Shown: positions 10,915 to 22,660 of the stretch, piece by piece | Numbering within the stretch: the first letter of the stretch is position 1 | Layout: each line of letters opens with the position of its first letter | Assembly (NCBI GenBank): GCA_032622095.1 | Contig: CP136068.1 | Span: 149,307,365 to 149,371,364 of the forward strand | Length of the DNA: 64,000 bases | Reading direction: 5' to 3' | Origin: Siphonodentalium dalli | Taxonomy: Eukaryota > Mollusca > Scaphopoda > Gadilida > Siphonodentaliidae | Notes under the pieces: generated by a model | Database searches by the model: none | What the model was told of the DNA's origin: nothing | What the model saw: the letters and a program-made list of their open reading frames with translations, nothing else | Program-made: the position numbers and the translations under genes

Positions 10915-13320
10915 TATTAGCTAGCCTATTCGTAATTATTATCAGTAGTAGTTCACTGTGCGATTAATACTAGCTATTCGTAATTAGTATCAGTAGTAGC
11001 TCACTATGCGATTAATACTAGCTATTCGTATTGCTTATCAGTGGTAGTTCACTATACGATTAAAACTAGCTATTCGTAATCCTTATCCGTGGTAGTTCAC
11101 TATGCGATTAATACTAGCTATTCGTAATTCTTATCAGTGGTAGTTCACTATGCGATTAAAACTAGCTATTCGTAATTCTTATCGGTGGTAGTTCACTATG
11201 CGATTAAAACTAGCTATTCGTAATTATTATCAGTGGTAGTTCACTATGCGATTAATACTAGCTATTCGTAATTATTATCAGTAGTAGCTCCCTATGCGTT
11301 TAATACTAGCTATTCGTAATGCTTATCAGTAGTAGCTCACTATGCGATTAATACTAGCTATTTGTAATTATTATCAGTAGTAGCTCACTATGCGATTAAA
11401 ACTAGCTATTCGTAATGCTTATCAGTAGTTGTTCACTATACGATTAAAACTAGCTATTCGTAATGCTTATCAGTATTAGTTCACTATGCGATTAAAACTA
11501 GCTATTCGTAGTGCTTATCAGTAGTAGTTCACTATGCGATTAAAACTAGCTATTCGTAATTCTTATCAGTGGTAGTTCACTATGCGATTAATACTAGCTA
11601 TTCGTAATTATTATCAGTAGTAGCTCATTATGCGATTAATACTAGCTATTTGTAATTCTTATCAGTGGTAGTTCACTATGCGATTAATACTAGCTATTCG
11701 TAATTATTATCAGTAGTAGCTCATTATGCGATTAATACTAGCTATTTGCAATTCTTATCAGTAGTAGTTCACTATGCGATTAATACTAGCTATTTGCAAT
11801 TCTTATCAGTGGTAGTTCACTATGCGATTAATACTAGCTATTTGCAATTCTTATCAGTGGTAGTTCACTATGTGATTAATACTAGCTATTCGTAATTATT
11901 ATCAGTATTAGCTCACTATGCGATTAATACTAGCTATTCGCAATTTTTGTTAGTAGTAGCTCAATATGCGATTACTACTAGCTATTCGTAATTCTTATCA
12001 GTGGTTGTTCACTATGCGATTAATACTAGCTATTTGCAATTCTTATCAGTGGTAGTTCACTATGCGATTAATACTAGCTATTCGTAATTATTATCAGTAG
12101 TAGCTCACTATGCGATTAATACTAGCTATTCGCAATTTTTGTTAGTTGTAGCTCAATATGCGATTACTACTAGCTATTCGTAATTTTTATCAGTGGTTGT
12201 TCACTATGCGATTAATACTAGCTATTTTCAATTCTTATCAGTGGTAGTTCACTATGCGATTAAAACTAGCTATTCGTAATTACTATCAGTAGTAGCTCAC
12301 TATGCGATTAATACTAGCTATTCGTATTGCTTATCAGTAGTAGCTCCCTATGCGATTAATACTAGCTATTCGTAATTATTATCAGTAGTAGCTCACTATG
12401 CGATTAATACTAGCTATTCGTAATGCTTATCAGTAGTAGTTCACTATGCGATTAAAACTAGCTATTCGTGATGCTTATCAGTAGTAGTTCACTATGCGAT
12501 TAAAACTAACTATTCGTAATGCTTATCAGTAGTAGTTCAATATGCGATTAATACTAGCTATTCGTAATTCTTATCAGTGGTAGTTCACTATGCGATTAAA
12601 ACTAGCTATTCGTAATTCTTATCAGTGGTAGTTCACTATGCGATTAATACTAGCTATTCGTCATTATTATCAGTGGTAGCTCACTATGCGATTAATACTA
12701 GCTATTCGTAATTATTGTTAGTAGTAGCTCAATATGCGATTAATACTAGCTATTCGTAATTCTTATCAGTGGTAGTTCACTATGCGATTAATACTAGCTA
12801 TTCGTAATTATTATCAGTAGTAGCTCACTATGCGATTAATACTAGCTATTCGTAATGCTTATCAGTAGTAGCTCACTATGCGATTAATACTAGCTATTCG
12901 TAATTATTATCAGTAGTAGCTCACTATGCGATTAATACTAGCTATTTGCAATTATTATCAGTAGTAGTTCACTATGCGATTAATACTAGCTATTCGTAAT
13001 TATTATCAGTAGTAGCTCAATATGCGATTAATACTAGCTATTCGTAATGTTTATCAGTAGTAGTTCACTATGCGATTAATACTAGCTATTTGCATTTCTT
13101 ATCAGTGGTAGTTCAATATGCGATTAATACTATAACTATTCATAATTATTATCAGTGGTAATTTACTATGCGATTAATGCTATAACTATTCATAATTATT
13201 ATCAGTGGTAGTTCACTATGCGATTAATACTATAACTATTCATAATTATTATCAGTGGTAGTTCACTATACGCGATTAATATTAGCTATTCCTAATTATT
13301 ATCATAGTAATTCACTATAC
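10915..13320. repeat. 48-bp satellite array, ~50 copies
   Basis: The unit runs GATTAATACTAGCTATTCGT, AATTNTTATCAGTRGTAG, YTCACTATGC and is exactly 48 bp, so the phase returns every 240 bp. Variants (TTC/TGC/TTA before ATCAG; TTCGT/TTTGC; GTAGTAGC/GTGGTAGT) are mixed along the array. The right end (13120-13310) holds units with insertions (TATAACTATTCATAATTATT) and decays at the border. No long open frame. Confidence 0.95.
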
Positions 13321-14054
13321 GAAAGTATCCATTATATTAGTTCACCAATTAAGATAAATATCTAATCAGTTTTCCGTCATGTGCTGCTGTCTTGGACAGA
13401 ATGAGTTCGTAATATGAATACAGGTATATTCAATTCGTGTATACGGACTAGGTGATCAGTTCCTTATACATGTACCTTCCTGTGCTAAATTCTTATTGAC
13501 GAATAGCTAATTTCGGACATGTTCAGATAATAAGTTCAACAAATGGCCATAGCGGTTGATTAGCTCGAAAAATCTGAAGCGCATGGACTTCCAAATAAGA
13601 CGATAGCAGTTGAAAATATGAAATGCAAGCCACTGCACCGAGGAACGTAAGTCAAAAATCGACGGCGGCGTCAATTAACAGAAGCCGCTTGCGGATATTC
13701 ATCACCCGCCCGTGACAGGGATCTATGAGTTTCTTTGGGTCATACATGACGGACCTATCAACATAATTTGCTCTGTACTTTATCACAATTTGTTTTTCTA
13801 CATCATACTTGGACTTTGTCTTGCTTTTTAAGCCGACAATCGACATCGAAGAAAAGATAGGAAAAACAAAAACTATTTTAGGGCCTTTTTGCATTTTAAA
13901 AACGAATAATTCAACAAAGTGTGAGTGGCATTTATTGGTAGATTTGGACATGCTATTTCTGGAGTCTGTAATAAGTTGCGACCGTCGTCGCAGGAATGGT
14001 CGAACGATGACCCAGTAGAATTCGAGGCGAAGAATTTAGGGGGGGTTTAACCAT
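13321..14054. other. No gene recognised
   Basis: Two overlapping open frames (13652-13951 -, 13809-14018 +) oppose each other and show no family motif. Confidence 0.5.
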
Positions 14055-14590
14055 GTCCGCACTGCCAAAAATATTTTCTCAATTCAGGAAAAAAATAATC
14101 TTGAAATGAGATATTATCTTGGGAGAATAGCTAGAAAAATAAGAAAAAACAAATTTTCTAGGTCAAGAAATGAAAGGGTGGGAAAATTTCTTGTCTGAGA
14201 AAATTTCTTTAAGAAAACACAGTAATCTTAGTAAGAAAATCCTAGTAAAAAAATCTTAGTTTAGATTTTTTTTCTTAATGTAGGAAAGATTGTTTTTCTC
14301 ACATAAGTTTATTTTTCTTGAAATAAGATAAGTTTAAGATACTGCGATTATCTTGGGAGAATAGCTAGAAATTTAAGTAAGCTATACAATTAATCTAGAA
14401 CAAGAAATTATATTTTCTATAGTAAGAAATATCGTCAAGATATTTTTTCTTAAGTGATGCCAATTTTTTCTAGAATGAGATTTTCTCAAGCAGGAAAATA
14501 AATGTAAGTAAGGAAAACAAGTTTTCTTAACTAGGAATATTTTCCCCAATTAGGAAAGATATATTAGAAAACAATTCTTAATTAAGAAAA
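14055..14590. repeat. A-rich repeat with CCGCACTGCC end
   Basis: Begins CCGCACTGCCAAAAATA and continues as AAGAAA/TTTTCTTA-rich sequence. The reverse-complement end TATTTTTGGCAGTGCGG closes a similar T-rich block at 28760-29087. Either two opposed copies of one repeat or the two ends of one very large element. Confidence 0.6.
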
Positions 14591-14726
14591 ACATTTAATT
14601 TTAAATTAATATATAATTTCAATTGTGTTTTAAATATATACAATTGACATTTATTCTGAATATATATAAAAACTTCTTTGTAAATATCATTGTTAAATGT
14701 ATAATAGAGACAATAAGGGGGCTTAA

Positions 14727-15218
14727 AGGCACGGGAGGCCTTAGTTGTCGAAAATATTCATATTTGTTTCAATCACCGTAAACAGAAAAACATTAAAACG
14801 CATACAGTTTTGTTCATATAAACATGACCATCGCGTAAACAGCATGCTATCATAAAGACCTACTATATTTTACCTAAGCAGGAGCCTGATTGTGTTACAG
14901 AAGGCAGCACAGTGTTAGTGGCTAATCACACACAAATGATATAAATGCTCTTTATTCGTTCCATATCAAAATTCAGCAACAATGAACGCTCTTTATGTTT
15001 ACCATCATAATATAAACGAACACCAGGAAAGTACCTTTTTATGCTTTTGTTTACATAAGAATGGTCAAACATATGACAATAACATACTGTTTATGCGATA
15101 TTTCTTATTTGTATACGGACGAAGTCTGTCTGCATTTTAATATTCTTTCTGTTTGTGGCGGTTTTTGACCGGTGGAAATATTTTCACAGCATACCCACCG
15201 CCAAGGCCTCCCGTACTT
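14727..15218. mobile_element. 492-bp TIR element flanked by TTAA
   Basis: Ends AGGCACGGGAGGCCTTAG and (inverted) AAGTACGGGAGGCCTTGG, each directly next to TTAA (14723-14726 and 15219-15222). TTAA target duplication is known for the piggyBac and Kolobok superfamilies. No transposase inside, so non-autonomous. Confidence 0.65.
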
Positions 15219-15890
15219 TTAAACTTTAAATATACAGTCAACAATTTCTCGTTACAGTTATGGGTTTCTAAAATTGCAAGTGGCCAAACAAGATACTGTG
15301 TACATTCGCGAAATGAAACTATACAAAGTACCTGTATCTTGTTCTGCCTCTTAAAATTGTATAAACCTATATATGCAACAAAAAATATATTGATTGCTAA
15401 TAATTACATCCAGACACGATTTTCAATATATTTATAGAAAGAGTTACCTCAAATCTGTCGGTTGCAAAAATAATATATAACAATTTCTGTTATTTGAGTA
15501 TCCAGTTCAAACGATAGTATAAAAAATCATCACACATGACAACACAAGCACTGTATGTGCCTTAATAAACATCGTAACCCTGTATTTTTAAATGCACATA
15601 TTCTAGGACGGGTGATGTGTAATAAACACAGAAAGACACTTGTATTAATGGATTTGTTGATACAGCACTTGTGCCATTGAGGAAAGATAGAACTCTAGGG
15701 TGTGCTATTCATTCCGTCATTGTGCGCTAGCACTCGTGTCATATCAACAAACCCATAAACAAAATTGTGTAATTCTAAATATATACAGCATGGTTGCAAT
15801 AGCTGTTTCACGAATCATGCAGATTGCAGGTTTACTGTTCAGGTACTAGCCCAAGTCTTTTCGGTATGCAACAGCTTGAGATATCGAATA
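15219..15890. other. No gene recognised
   Basis: AT-rich sequence without supported exons. Confidence 0.5.
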
Positions 15891-16102
15891 CAGTAATGCC
15901 CAGAGTATAATCGACTCCTTAAACACAGTAGAATTATGGGTAACTTTTCAGGATTTAGTCGGAAATATGGCTTGTTGCCATTCATCGGAAAGCTCTCTGA
16001 GAGCTTTCCGATGAATGGCAACAAGCCATATTTCCGACTAAATCCTGAAAAGTTACCCATAATTCTGCTGTGGTTAAGGAGTTGATTACATAGAGCATTA
16101 CT
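15891..16102. mobile_element. Snap-back palindromic MITE
   Basis: Almost the whole 212 bp is one palindrome centred near 16000 (AAGCTCTCTGAGAGCTTTCC). Ends are CAGTAATGCCC and (inverted) CAGTAATGCTC. A second copy with clean TA flanks is at 18529-18712. The open frame 15839-16186 (-) is the palindrome read through. Confidence 0.85.
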
Positions 16103-16829
16103 GCAGTTGAAACTGTTTTGGATCGAGTCCTGTCCGGCTACTCTTCTATAACCTCTCAAGATTTTGAAGTGTTGAATGGTCACCATGAATCGCTCAATTA
16201 AACAATCGCAACGGTGTTATGTGTTTTGCTTATCGCTCACTATTTACTGCTGTATATAAACAAACGATTGACTCACACAAAGTGTGTTTTGTGGATAATA
16301 ACGCATTCATATGAACATTATCCTATACTATTAGTATATTCTTGGGAAACTTTTTGTAAATGTTATTTATAAATTATAACCTATAACGAAGGCCATCCAT
16401 TCATTTAAGTTCCAAAGATATAAGGAGAATCACTGCATTTTAATTGCATACCGCATCCATCGTGGTGCTGTTTTGTGTTCAAGTGACAACCTTACCATGG
16501 TGTTGGAAATTACTGCAGTGTAATACCACAGCATTACCACGGTAGAGATGGTCAATTACTTTAAGTATATGCAGGTTTGAAATCATCACGCTTGGGAAAG
16601 GCTGCCCTCTATGTTCTTATAAAAAAGCGTCACTTTGACCTAATCTGACGAAATACTGGTAGTGCTACAATCAAGATAACTTCAACCCACAATTCTGGGC
16701 GTAAAGTCCATTATAGAAGAGTATCGGGATGGGACTCGGTCCAAAACAGCATCAACCCAACCGATACCACAAGTTGTGGATAGGGAAAACTTGGTCTAGA
16801 CAGGTACTAGTACATGCATGTATTACAAG
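16103..16829. other. No gene; dispersed repeat copy at 16690-16757
   Basis: Contains the GGGACTCGGTCCAAAACAGC repeat also seen at 2583-2650. Otherwise nothing recognised. Confidence 0.5.
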
Positions 16830-17098
16830 CATTAAAGGGTACACTAAATCCGGCCATTTATGAGACCATCTCCTTGTATACTCAACAGAATATATGCAAC
16901 AAATGAATGAATTTGGCCCATGGATAAGTGCAACACCTGTGTGCTCTATGAACAATGCAAACATGGTATTTATAATGATAATGAATTATTGGCTGGAGTC
17001 ATAAATTCATTTTCATTATAATTTATACCATGTTGTTTGCATATATTCTGCTGAGAATAAAAGGAGATGCTCTTAATGCTCAGTGTAAAACACTGCAA
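16830..17098. mobile_element. Inverted-repeat MITE-like element
   Basis: The second copy of the 4230-4495 element: CTCAACAGAATATATGCAAC on the left, CATATATTCTGCTGAGAATA and AAAGGAGAT on the right, with inner inverted TTTATAATGATAATGAATT-type arms. Confidence 0.6.
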
Positions 17099-17932
17099 AT
17101 ATGGAACTTAAAGAGCTTTTGTCTATCTTCTACTGGAAACAACTGTTAAATTTATTAAGACTTTATCAAGTCTTTTCACAGTATATAGTCTACATGTTTA
17201 ATAGTATAGCACTAGTACTCACTAGTATTTCCAGACTTTTTGTGATAAAAATGCGGATAAAAGTGCAGAATTCTAAATTGATGCATTAAGTTGCAGAATT
17301 TTAAATTGATGCATTAAGTGCATGAGCGGCTTTAGAGTTCTTTGAAGTGCGGTCATGCAAAATAACATAAAAGTTTGTAAAAAAGGTACATGTACATACT
17401 ACTACAATTATAGCGATATGATGTGCCTGGAGCACCTTTGATGGATAGAAGCGAATGTAAAACAGGCCTTTAAATTTTGCAAGAATCAAACTATAGCATT
17501 TCTACATCAAATCAGCTGCTTTTTACCAGACTCAAACTAAGAATCATGATTCTGACTCTCATCATACTAAAATCCTTACAAAATAATCTACTGGTGCACA
17601 GATATTTCATTGAGTGTTTCAAATCATTTTAATGGGACCCAAGGCACTCACAGTGAGTAGTAAATATGCCAAACATACTGTATAACATACAACAGTTCGT
17701 AAAAACATCACCACTAAGAAAAACATGATTACTGGTTCCTATATTAATTATTGAAAGTTTTCCAATAATGAAATTTCTCCTGTTGGAACCATCGCTAATT
17801 CGCTATGTAAACAAAACTGTTACAGTGATTTGTCAACAAACATTGCTACTAGTAATCGCGTAGAAGGTTAAAAATATTTTAGTCTAAATATTATTTTCAG
17901 AATATTTTTCAAATGCTTTGGCCTTGCAATGT
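17099..17932. other. No gene; small tandem duplications
   Basis: A 28-bp unit (TTGCAGAATTTTAAATTGAT plus GCATTAAG) is duplicated at about 17263-17322. GTAAACAAAACTGTTACAGTG at 17809 recurs at 28430 and 28558. Confidence 0.55.
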
Positions 17933-17936
17933 TTAA

Positions 17937-18197
17937 CCCTTTCATGATGGGAGCTGCGCTGGTGCAGCATTACAGCCATTAAAGATCATGTACCAGTGAA
18001 TTCTTGAAAATAAACAAGTCTCACATTGCTAGCATCACATGTATAAACGAATGCAATGGATTACAAGGTCAAGGTAAATATTGTTAGGCCATGTATTCTC
18101 TTATATATGTGAGGCTATTTTGGAGACTCGCAAATATAAGAGAATGCATTGGCACAGGGTTTTAGCAAAATTTCAGGAATCTCCAGTCATGGAAGGT
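17937..18197. mobile_element. TTAA-flanked MITE with internal hairpin
   Basis: Left end TTAA-CCCTTTCATGATGGGAGCTG; right end, inverted, TTAA-ACCTTCCATGACTGGAGAT. Inside is the CTCTTATATATG hairpin (18094-18150). TTAA flanks plus a CCC start resemble piggyBac ends. The best-delimited member of the family also seen at 29965 and 50579. Confidence 0.75.
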
Positions 18198-18528
18198 TTA
18201 AGTTTTATTAAACTTTGGCATCTTATTGGACTTATTCAACACTGGTTGGTAATGTCATTTTAACAGTGATGTTTATCAGAATTGCTAGTATGCAATGCCA
18301 TTCTTTCATATAAATTACTCACAAAATATCGAAAGACCAGATGTGAGTATAATAAAATTTATCACCCCATTTTATGCAGGGATACATAAAATAAACATAA
18401 CATATGTTACTAGAATGCTTTAAAGTCAACATGGACAATTAAAGGAAAACAATATCTCCATGGTCTCCATATCATCAGATTCTAAGAACAACATTTCTTA
18501 ATCAATTAATTACCAAAACATAATGCTA
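18198..18528. other. No gene recognised
   Basis: AT-rich, nothing supported. Confidence 0.5.
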
Positions 18529-18712
18529 CAGTAATGGCCAAAGTAATCGACCACTTAACCACAGCTGAATTATGGGTAATTTTTCAGGATTTAGTCGGAA
18601 ATATGACTTGTTGCCATTCATCGGAAAGCTCTCCCCAAGAGCTTTCCGATGAATGGCAACAAGCCATTTAATTCTGCTGTGGTTAAGTGGTCAATTACTT
18701 TGGGCATTACTG
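18529..18712. mobile_element. Snap-back palindromic MITE with TA flanks
   Basis: CAGTAATGGCC ... GGGCATTACTG palindrome, centre near 18640, flanked by TA on both sides. The TA duplication and short TIRs suggest the Tc1/mariner superfamily. Same family as 15891-16102 and the fragment at 21179. Confidence 0.8.
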
Positions 18713-19438
18713 TAACTACTGTCAACTCTAGTTTAACATTTTCCAAAACGTGTTATAAATCAACATTTTGTTCATCGCAACTTGGTATCAAGATTATGTC
18801 AATCGACTCATTGAATATTTGCTAGGCCGGGAAATATTCAAGGTGGTGAAAAATAACGGATTTCAAAAAATTATATTTTATAACTCAGAACTTTAAAGGG
18901 TGTGTTCCTCAACTCGAATACATTATTTTTACCCCTGAAGCTAAAGAAATGGTAATTGAGGAGCGCGAACTCGGATTATCTGTCTTTAAATGTACATGTA
19001 TGGTACATGTCTAAGCCACATTAAGCTCCTTGTACAGCAGGTTGACAAAGATAAAGGAACATCAGAATATTTTTATTCTGTGATGGATTTTAAGGCCTGT
19101 ATGTGTGTACATGTACATGAATCTGATTATATTGACATGCTGCAATAATGTGTCACTTGAAGTGATGTGAAACACTCCAATAGGGTGATAAAATATAAAT
19201 GGAGAATAATCTTGTTCAAAGTAGTACTTTTTACAAATATTATATCCAAATTAACAACACACACCATCATTCGTATACATAATTAAATGCAGTAACTATC
19301 AAAGGCGAACTCGTTTTCGTTATATTATCGCCGATAGATGCGCCCCGAATCGAGTAGTAAATATTCACAATTGAGCGTAGTTCAGACAATGTTTTCTATG
19401 GAGTGATACGGTTGATTTGCTTTCGATTTTCGGCTATA
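18713..19438. other. No gene recognised
   Basis: Contains several TGTACATGTA palindromes; no exon supported. Confidence 0.5.
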
Positions 19439-20250
19439 TTAGTAGAATGCTACCTTATTCCAGATGGCATAGCACCTTGGTACTAACTGATCAGTTTCAC
19501 GCACCAGAACAAGTGCATAATATATCTTTAAAAGTTCATATCCTTCAGACAAGCTCAGAAACAAGGCTTGAGACTGATCCATGGGTACTGTTGTGCTTTG
19601 TGTAGAGATATGAAACTGGTACACCTCCAAATTCTGGTCAATGTAGTATGAAGTACGGTATAACAAAGGTTATGCATACACTGGATCCCATAGTGCACAT
19701 TTTCTGAGACTCATACAGGTACATACAGAAGAATACAGGTACATGTATGTTGTTGAATTGAATTCACTAACTTCACTTGCCAAGATTTTCACCACTAAGT
19801 CTGATAAAATGTAGACGTCACTGATCGGTCTCCATCAAGGAAGGAATGGATGTGTCATTTTTGCCTTTGATGAAGACATTGGTCATCATTTGGTTATATA
19901 TTAAAGCCTCCCCTTCGCTGCACAGTACTGGATTCAGTGCATACCGTCCATTGGCATACATATGGTACATGTATATAGCCAGGACTGTCACAAAGCAACA
20001 ACTCACATTATGTCATGCATGGACGAATACCGATAACATCTAGATTACATGTATCCGTTACATGTACACCGAATAACATTTGAAATCCTTCCTCATCCAG
20101 TCCTGGACAGAATTAATAATATTGGTATCAAGTGTAATCGTTATCTGCAAGAAACACTCAGGATGTTGATTCTATGATTGGTTATCAGATATCAGGCGTT
20201 GAATGAAATTTGTATGTCTCAATCCAGTCAGGCAGCTCCTCCTGTCTGAA
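19439..20250 (-). pseudogene. Broken coding-like sequence, family unknown
   Basis: Several minus-strand stretches have protein-like composition but are separated by stops and frame changes. In order they read QEELPDWIETYKFHSTPDI (about 20243-20185), LDTNIINSVQDWMRKDFKCY (near 20130-20065), YALNPVLCSEGEALIYNQ and FIKGKNDTSIPS (20006-19818), and QALFLSLSEGYELLKIYY (19666-19439). The first follows a good acceptor-like TTATTTTTCAG. I do not recognise the family. It may be a decayed gene copy without introns, or chance. Nothing like it is repeated elsewhere in the window. Confidence 0.3.
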
Positions 20251-20775
20251 AAATAAGATTTGAATGCTTGTAATGACATCAGAAAAGCGGAATGACTAAT
20301 CATGTACATATTATTAAGATGTACGGTCCAAATTAATCACCCGGGGGGGGGGGCAGTTATAACAGTAATGTTATCCATTCAAACGCTGCATGTTGGTCAG
20401 AATCAGCTACAAATACATATATTTACATACTAAGTGTTGTCATCACTAAATCCAGCATACTGATTGGTCGGCGCCCACGTGGCTAGTTGCAGTTATTTCT
20501 CGGTGAATGCGCAACGGCTCATAACACCAAGCTCACAACACCATCCATACGTCATTGGGTTTGGAAAGACGAACGCGTAATGTTTTGGGAGCATTTGGAC
20601 TCGCGCAGGATTGACTTAATACATCATCTGGTTGCAATATGAAGAGAAATTGTTCCTATTAACTTTTGCCAAGGGTGCTATTGGGTACTTTGGGCTGTTT
20701 TTTGTCACGATACACTATTCAATTTAAATACATTTACAAAAGTGGCTTTTTCGCTAAATGTATATAAATATAAGG
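20251..20775. other. No gene; poly-G tract
   Basis: A G run at 20343-20352; otherwise nothing recognised. Confidence 0.5.
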
Positions 20776-20924
20776 ATTAACTGTCATGTGGACTATTTTA
20801 ATGGAGATGTAACCGTGAGGAAAGTGGTCATTACTTGTATGTAAAACCCTTTGGGTTTTACACAAGCAATGTCCACTTACCTCACGGTTACATCTCCATA
20901 AAAACAGTCCACATGACAGTTAAT
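20776..20924. mobile_element. Palindromic element flanked by TTAA
   Basis: TTAA-CTGTCATGTGGAC at the left and GTCCACATGACAG-TTAA at the right, with arms pairing through AATGGAGATGTAACCGTGAG to a loop near AAACCCTTTGGGTTT. A compact snap-back MITE different from the CAGTAATG family. Confidence 0.75.
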
Positions 20925-21178
20925 ACTTATGTACATATACTAGTAGCATATACCATTGTAACAGGATACCTCCCCTTAAATATCTCCCCACTCACAATAC
21001 CCACATGAATGACTAAAATAAAATTTCACTCATTTGATATGTTACTTGAACAAACAAAATTAAATAAAAAACAAACGTAAATCTCATAAAACATCTTTTT
21101 CGGGCCATTTCATGGTTAAATGATATCAAAAGGGTGAATTTTCTTTTAGTCAAAGATTTGGGGAATGTCAGGGAATTA

Positions 21179-21260
21179 CAGTAATGCCCAAAGTAAGTGA
21201 CCACTTAACCTCAGGATTGTGGGTAATTTTTCAGGATTTATTCAGAAATATGGCTTGTGT
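21179..21260. mobile_element. Fragment of CAGTAATG palindromic MITE
   Basis: One arm only (CAGTAATGCCCAAAGTAAGT ... TTTTTCAGGATTTATTCAG), preceded by TA. The second arm is missing. Confidence 0.6.
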
Positions 21261-21592
21261 GGTCTCACACCAGAAACTTCTAACACAGCAGTACTAGAAA
21301 GGTTACCGCTTCAACACTGCACCAAATCGGTTGATATTTATGTAAAATATACTAAGCAGACTAGGTGTTATGTATTGCTCTGCGTACCTATTTTTCCATG
21401 TACCTAAGAATAAGTCAAGCCCTGTTCCATGTGTGAGGTATGGCTACATGTATACTCAAAGTAATTGGCCACCTCTTAGTATAGTGCCCCCGTTAATACT
21501 GCAGTATTAAAGATATATAAAGCACAGTAACCTCCAACACCTCATTATGGTTACTAGTACAGTTTCAACGCTGCATATACCGCAGTTACACC

Positions 21593-21742
21593 CCATATGA
21601 ATGTTGTCATGTCACACCCCATATGCATGTTGTCATGTTACACCCCATATGCATGTTGTCATGTTACACCCCATATGCATGTTGTCATGTTACACCCCAT
21701 ATGCATGTTGTCATGTTACACCCCATATGCATGTTGTCATGT
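21593..21742. repeat. 26-bp tandem repeat, ~5.5 copies
   Basis: The unit TACACCCCATATGCATGTTG plus TCATGT repeats nearly perfectly. The two overlapping plus-strand open frames here are read-through of this array. Confidence 0.95.
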
Positions 21743-22449
21743 TTCGCATGCATGAAAATAAAATGCAGTGTTTTTCCTCCTATCTGTGGAACGGATGGCC
21801 TTCGTTAAATGTACATGTATATATTATTCCAAATATAGGACATGGGAACGCTGATAGAAAAATTGTATTGTATATACGGGAGTTAAATGTAGCACATAAT
21901 GAACATTGAAGTTGCCAACATTGTTTAGGCTGTCAATTTATAAACTCCACCCATCCATGTTGTCAGGCTGCATTGATTGGCATTACACAAACAAGCATGA
22001 ACAGATAATTTAGTGATTCATCTTATTCATGAATATATAAGTTCATTGAACAAGATCCATGTGGCTGTTTTAATTTTCAACTTTTGGTGTGAAATTTGTT
22101 GGTGTATCATAACTGCATGGTGCTCCACAACAGTAATCGACTTGATACCGTGGTGGATATCATATACTGCCCGTATATACTGCGATCATTACCAGGTATC
22201 CCCCCGGAAAACAACTGCGGGACACAACGTACCGGGGGGTGGGGTGGTACTAAGGCGTAAAAAATTTACACGTAAATTTTTTCCTTATTCATTTAGGCGG
22301 GGGGGGGGGGTTGTCGGAAAAAATTTGCATGTAATATTTTTCCAAATATGTATTTTCAGACTCACAACTTCAATTTTCTCTCATTTTATAGAATATGGAT
22401 TAACCTTAATATCCAAATCATATATACATGAGTAGTACAATCCACATAA
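21743..22449. other. No gene; G-rich repeat fragments
   Basis: Inverted fragments AAAAAATTTACACGTAAATTTTTTCC and a poly-G run near 22300 look like repeat debris related to 22900-23080. Confidence 0.45.
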
Positions 22450-22660
22450 AACAATTTTGGATAACCACTGTCTTGGTTTACATGTGATATTGACCCCATT
22501 AACCCTCTTAATAATGCCAACTATGTCAGTGTCTACCAGTAGATTGCAGAATTCTACCCTGCGATCGCTTATCTGGCAAATTTTTACTGCAGAACTATCC
22601 CATGTATTAAACAATTTCTCCTCCAATGGTATCAGAAAACAGTTATATGCTGGTATCTCA
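22450..22660 (-). CDS. Possible C-type lectin domain, first-half-like stretch
   Basis: Open minus frame reading YNCFLIPLEEKL, then TWDSSAVKICQIS. This matches the family's C...W-x-x-x-A-x3-C helix pattern; a further strand reads VGIIKRVNG. Splice borders of the expected phases (1 in, 2 out) are not found: the nearest GT is phase 0. The region lies between CTLD-a and TSP1 on the same strand, so a third, decayed lectin module is possible. No matching second half was found downstream. Confidence 0.3.

Noticed and set aside
10915-13320. CRISPR-like array
   Set aside because: Units are contiguous with no unique spacers, and the genome is eukaryotic. It is a satellite.
21601-21909. Plus-strand protein with CHVTPHMHVVML repeats
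   Set aside because: Pure read-through of a 26-bp tandem repeat in two frames; no coding signal outside it.
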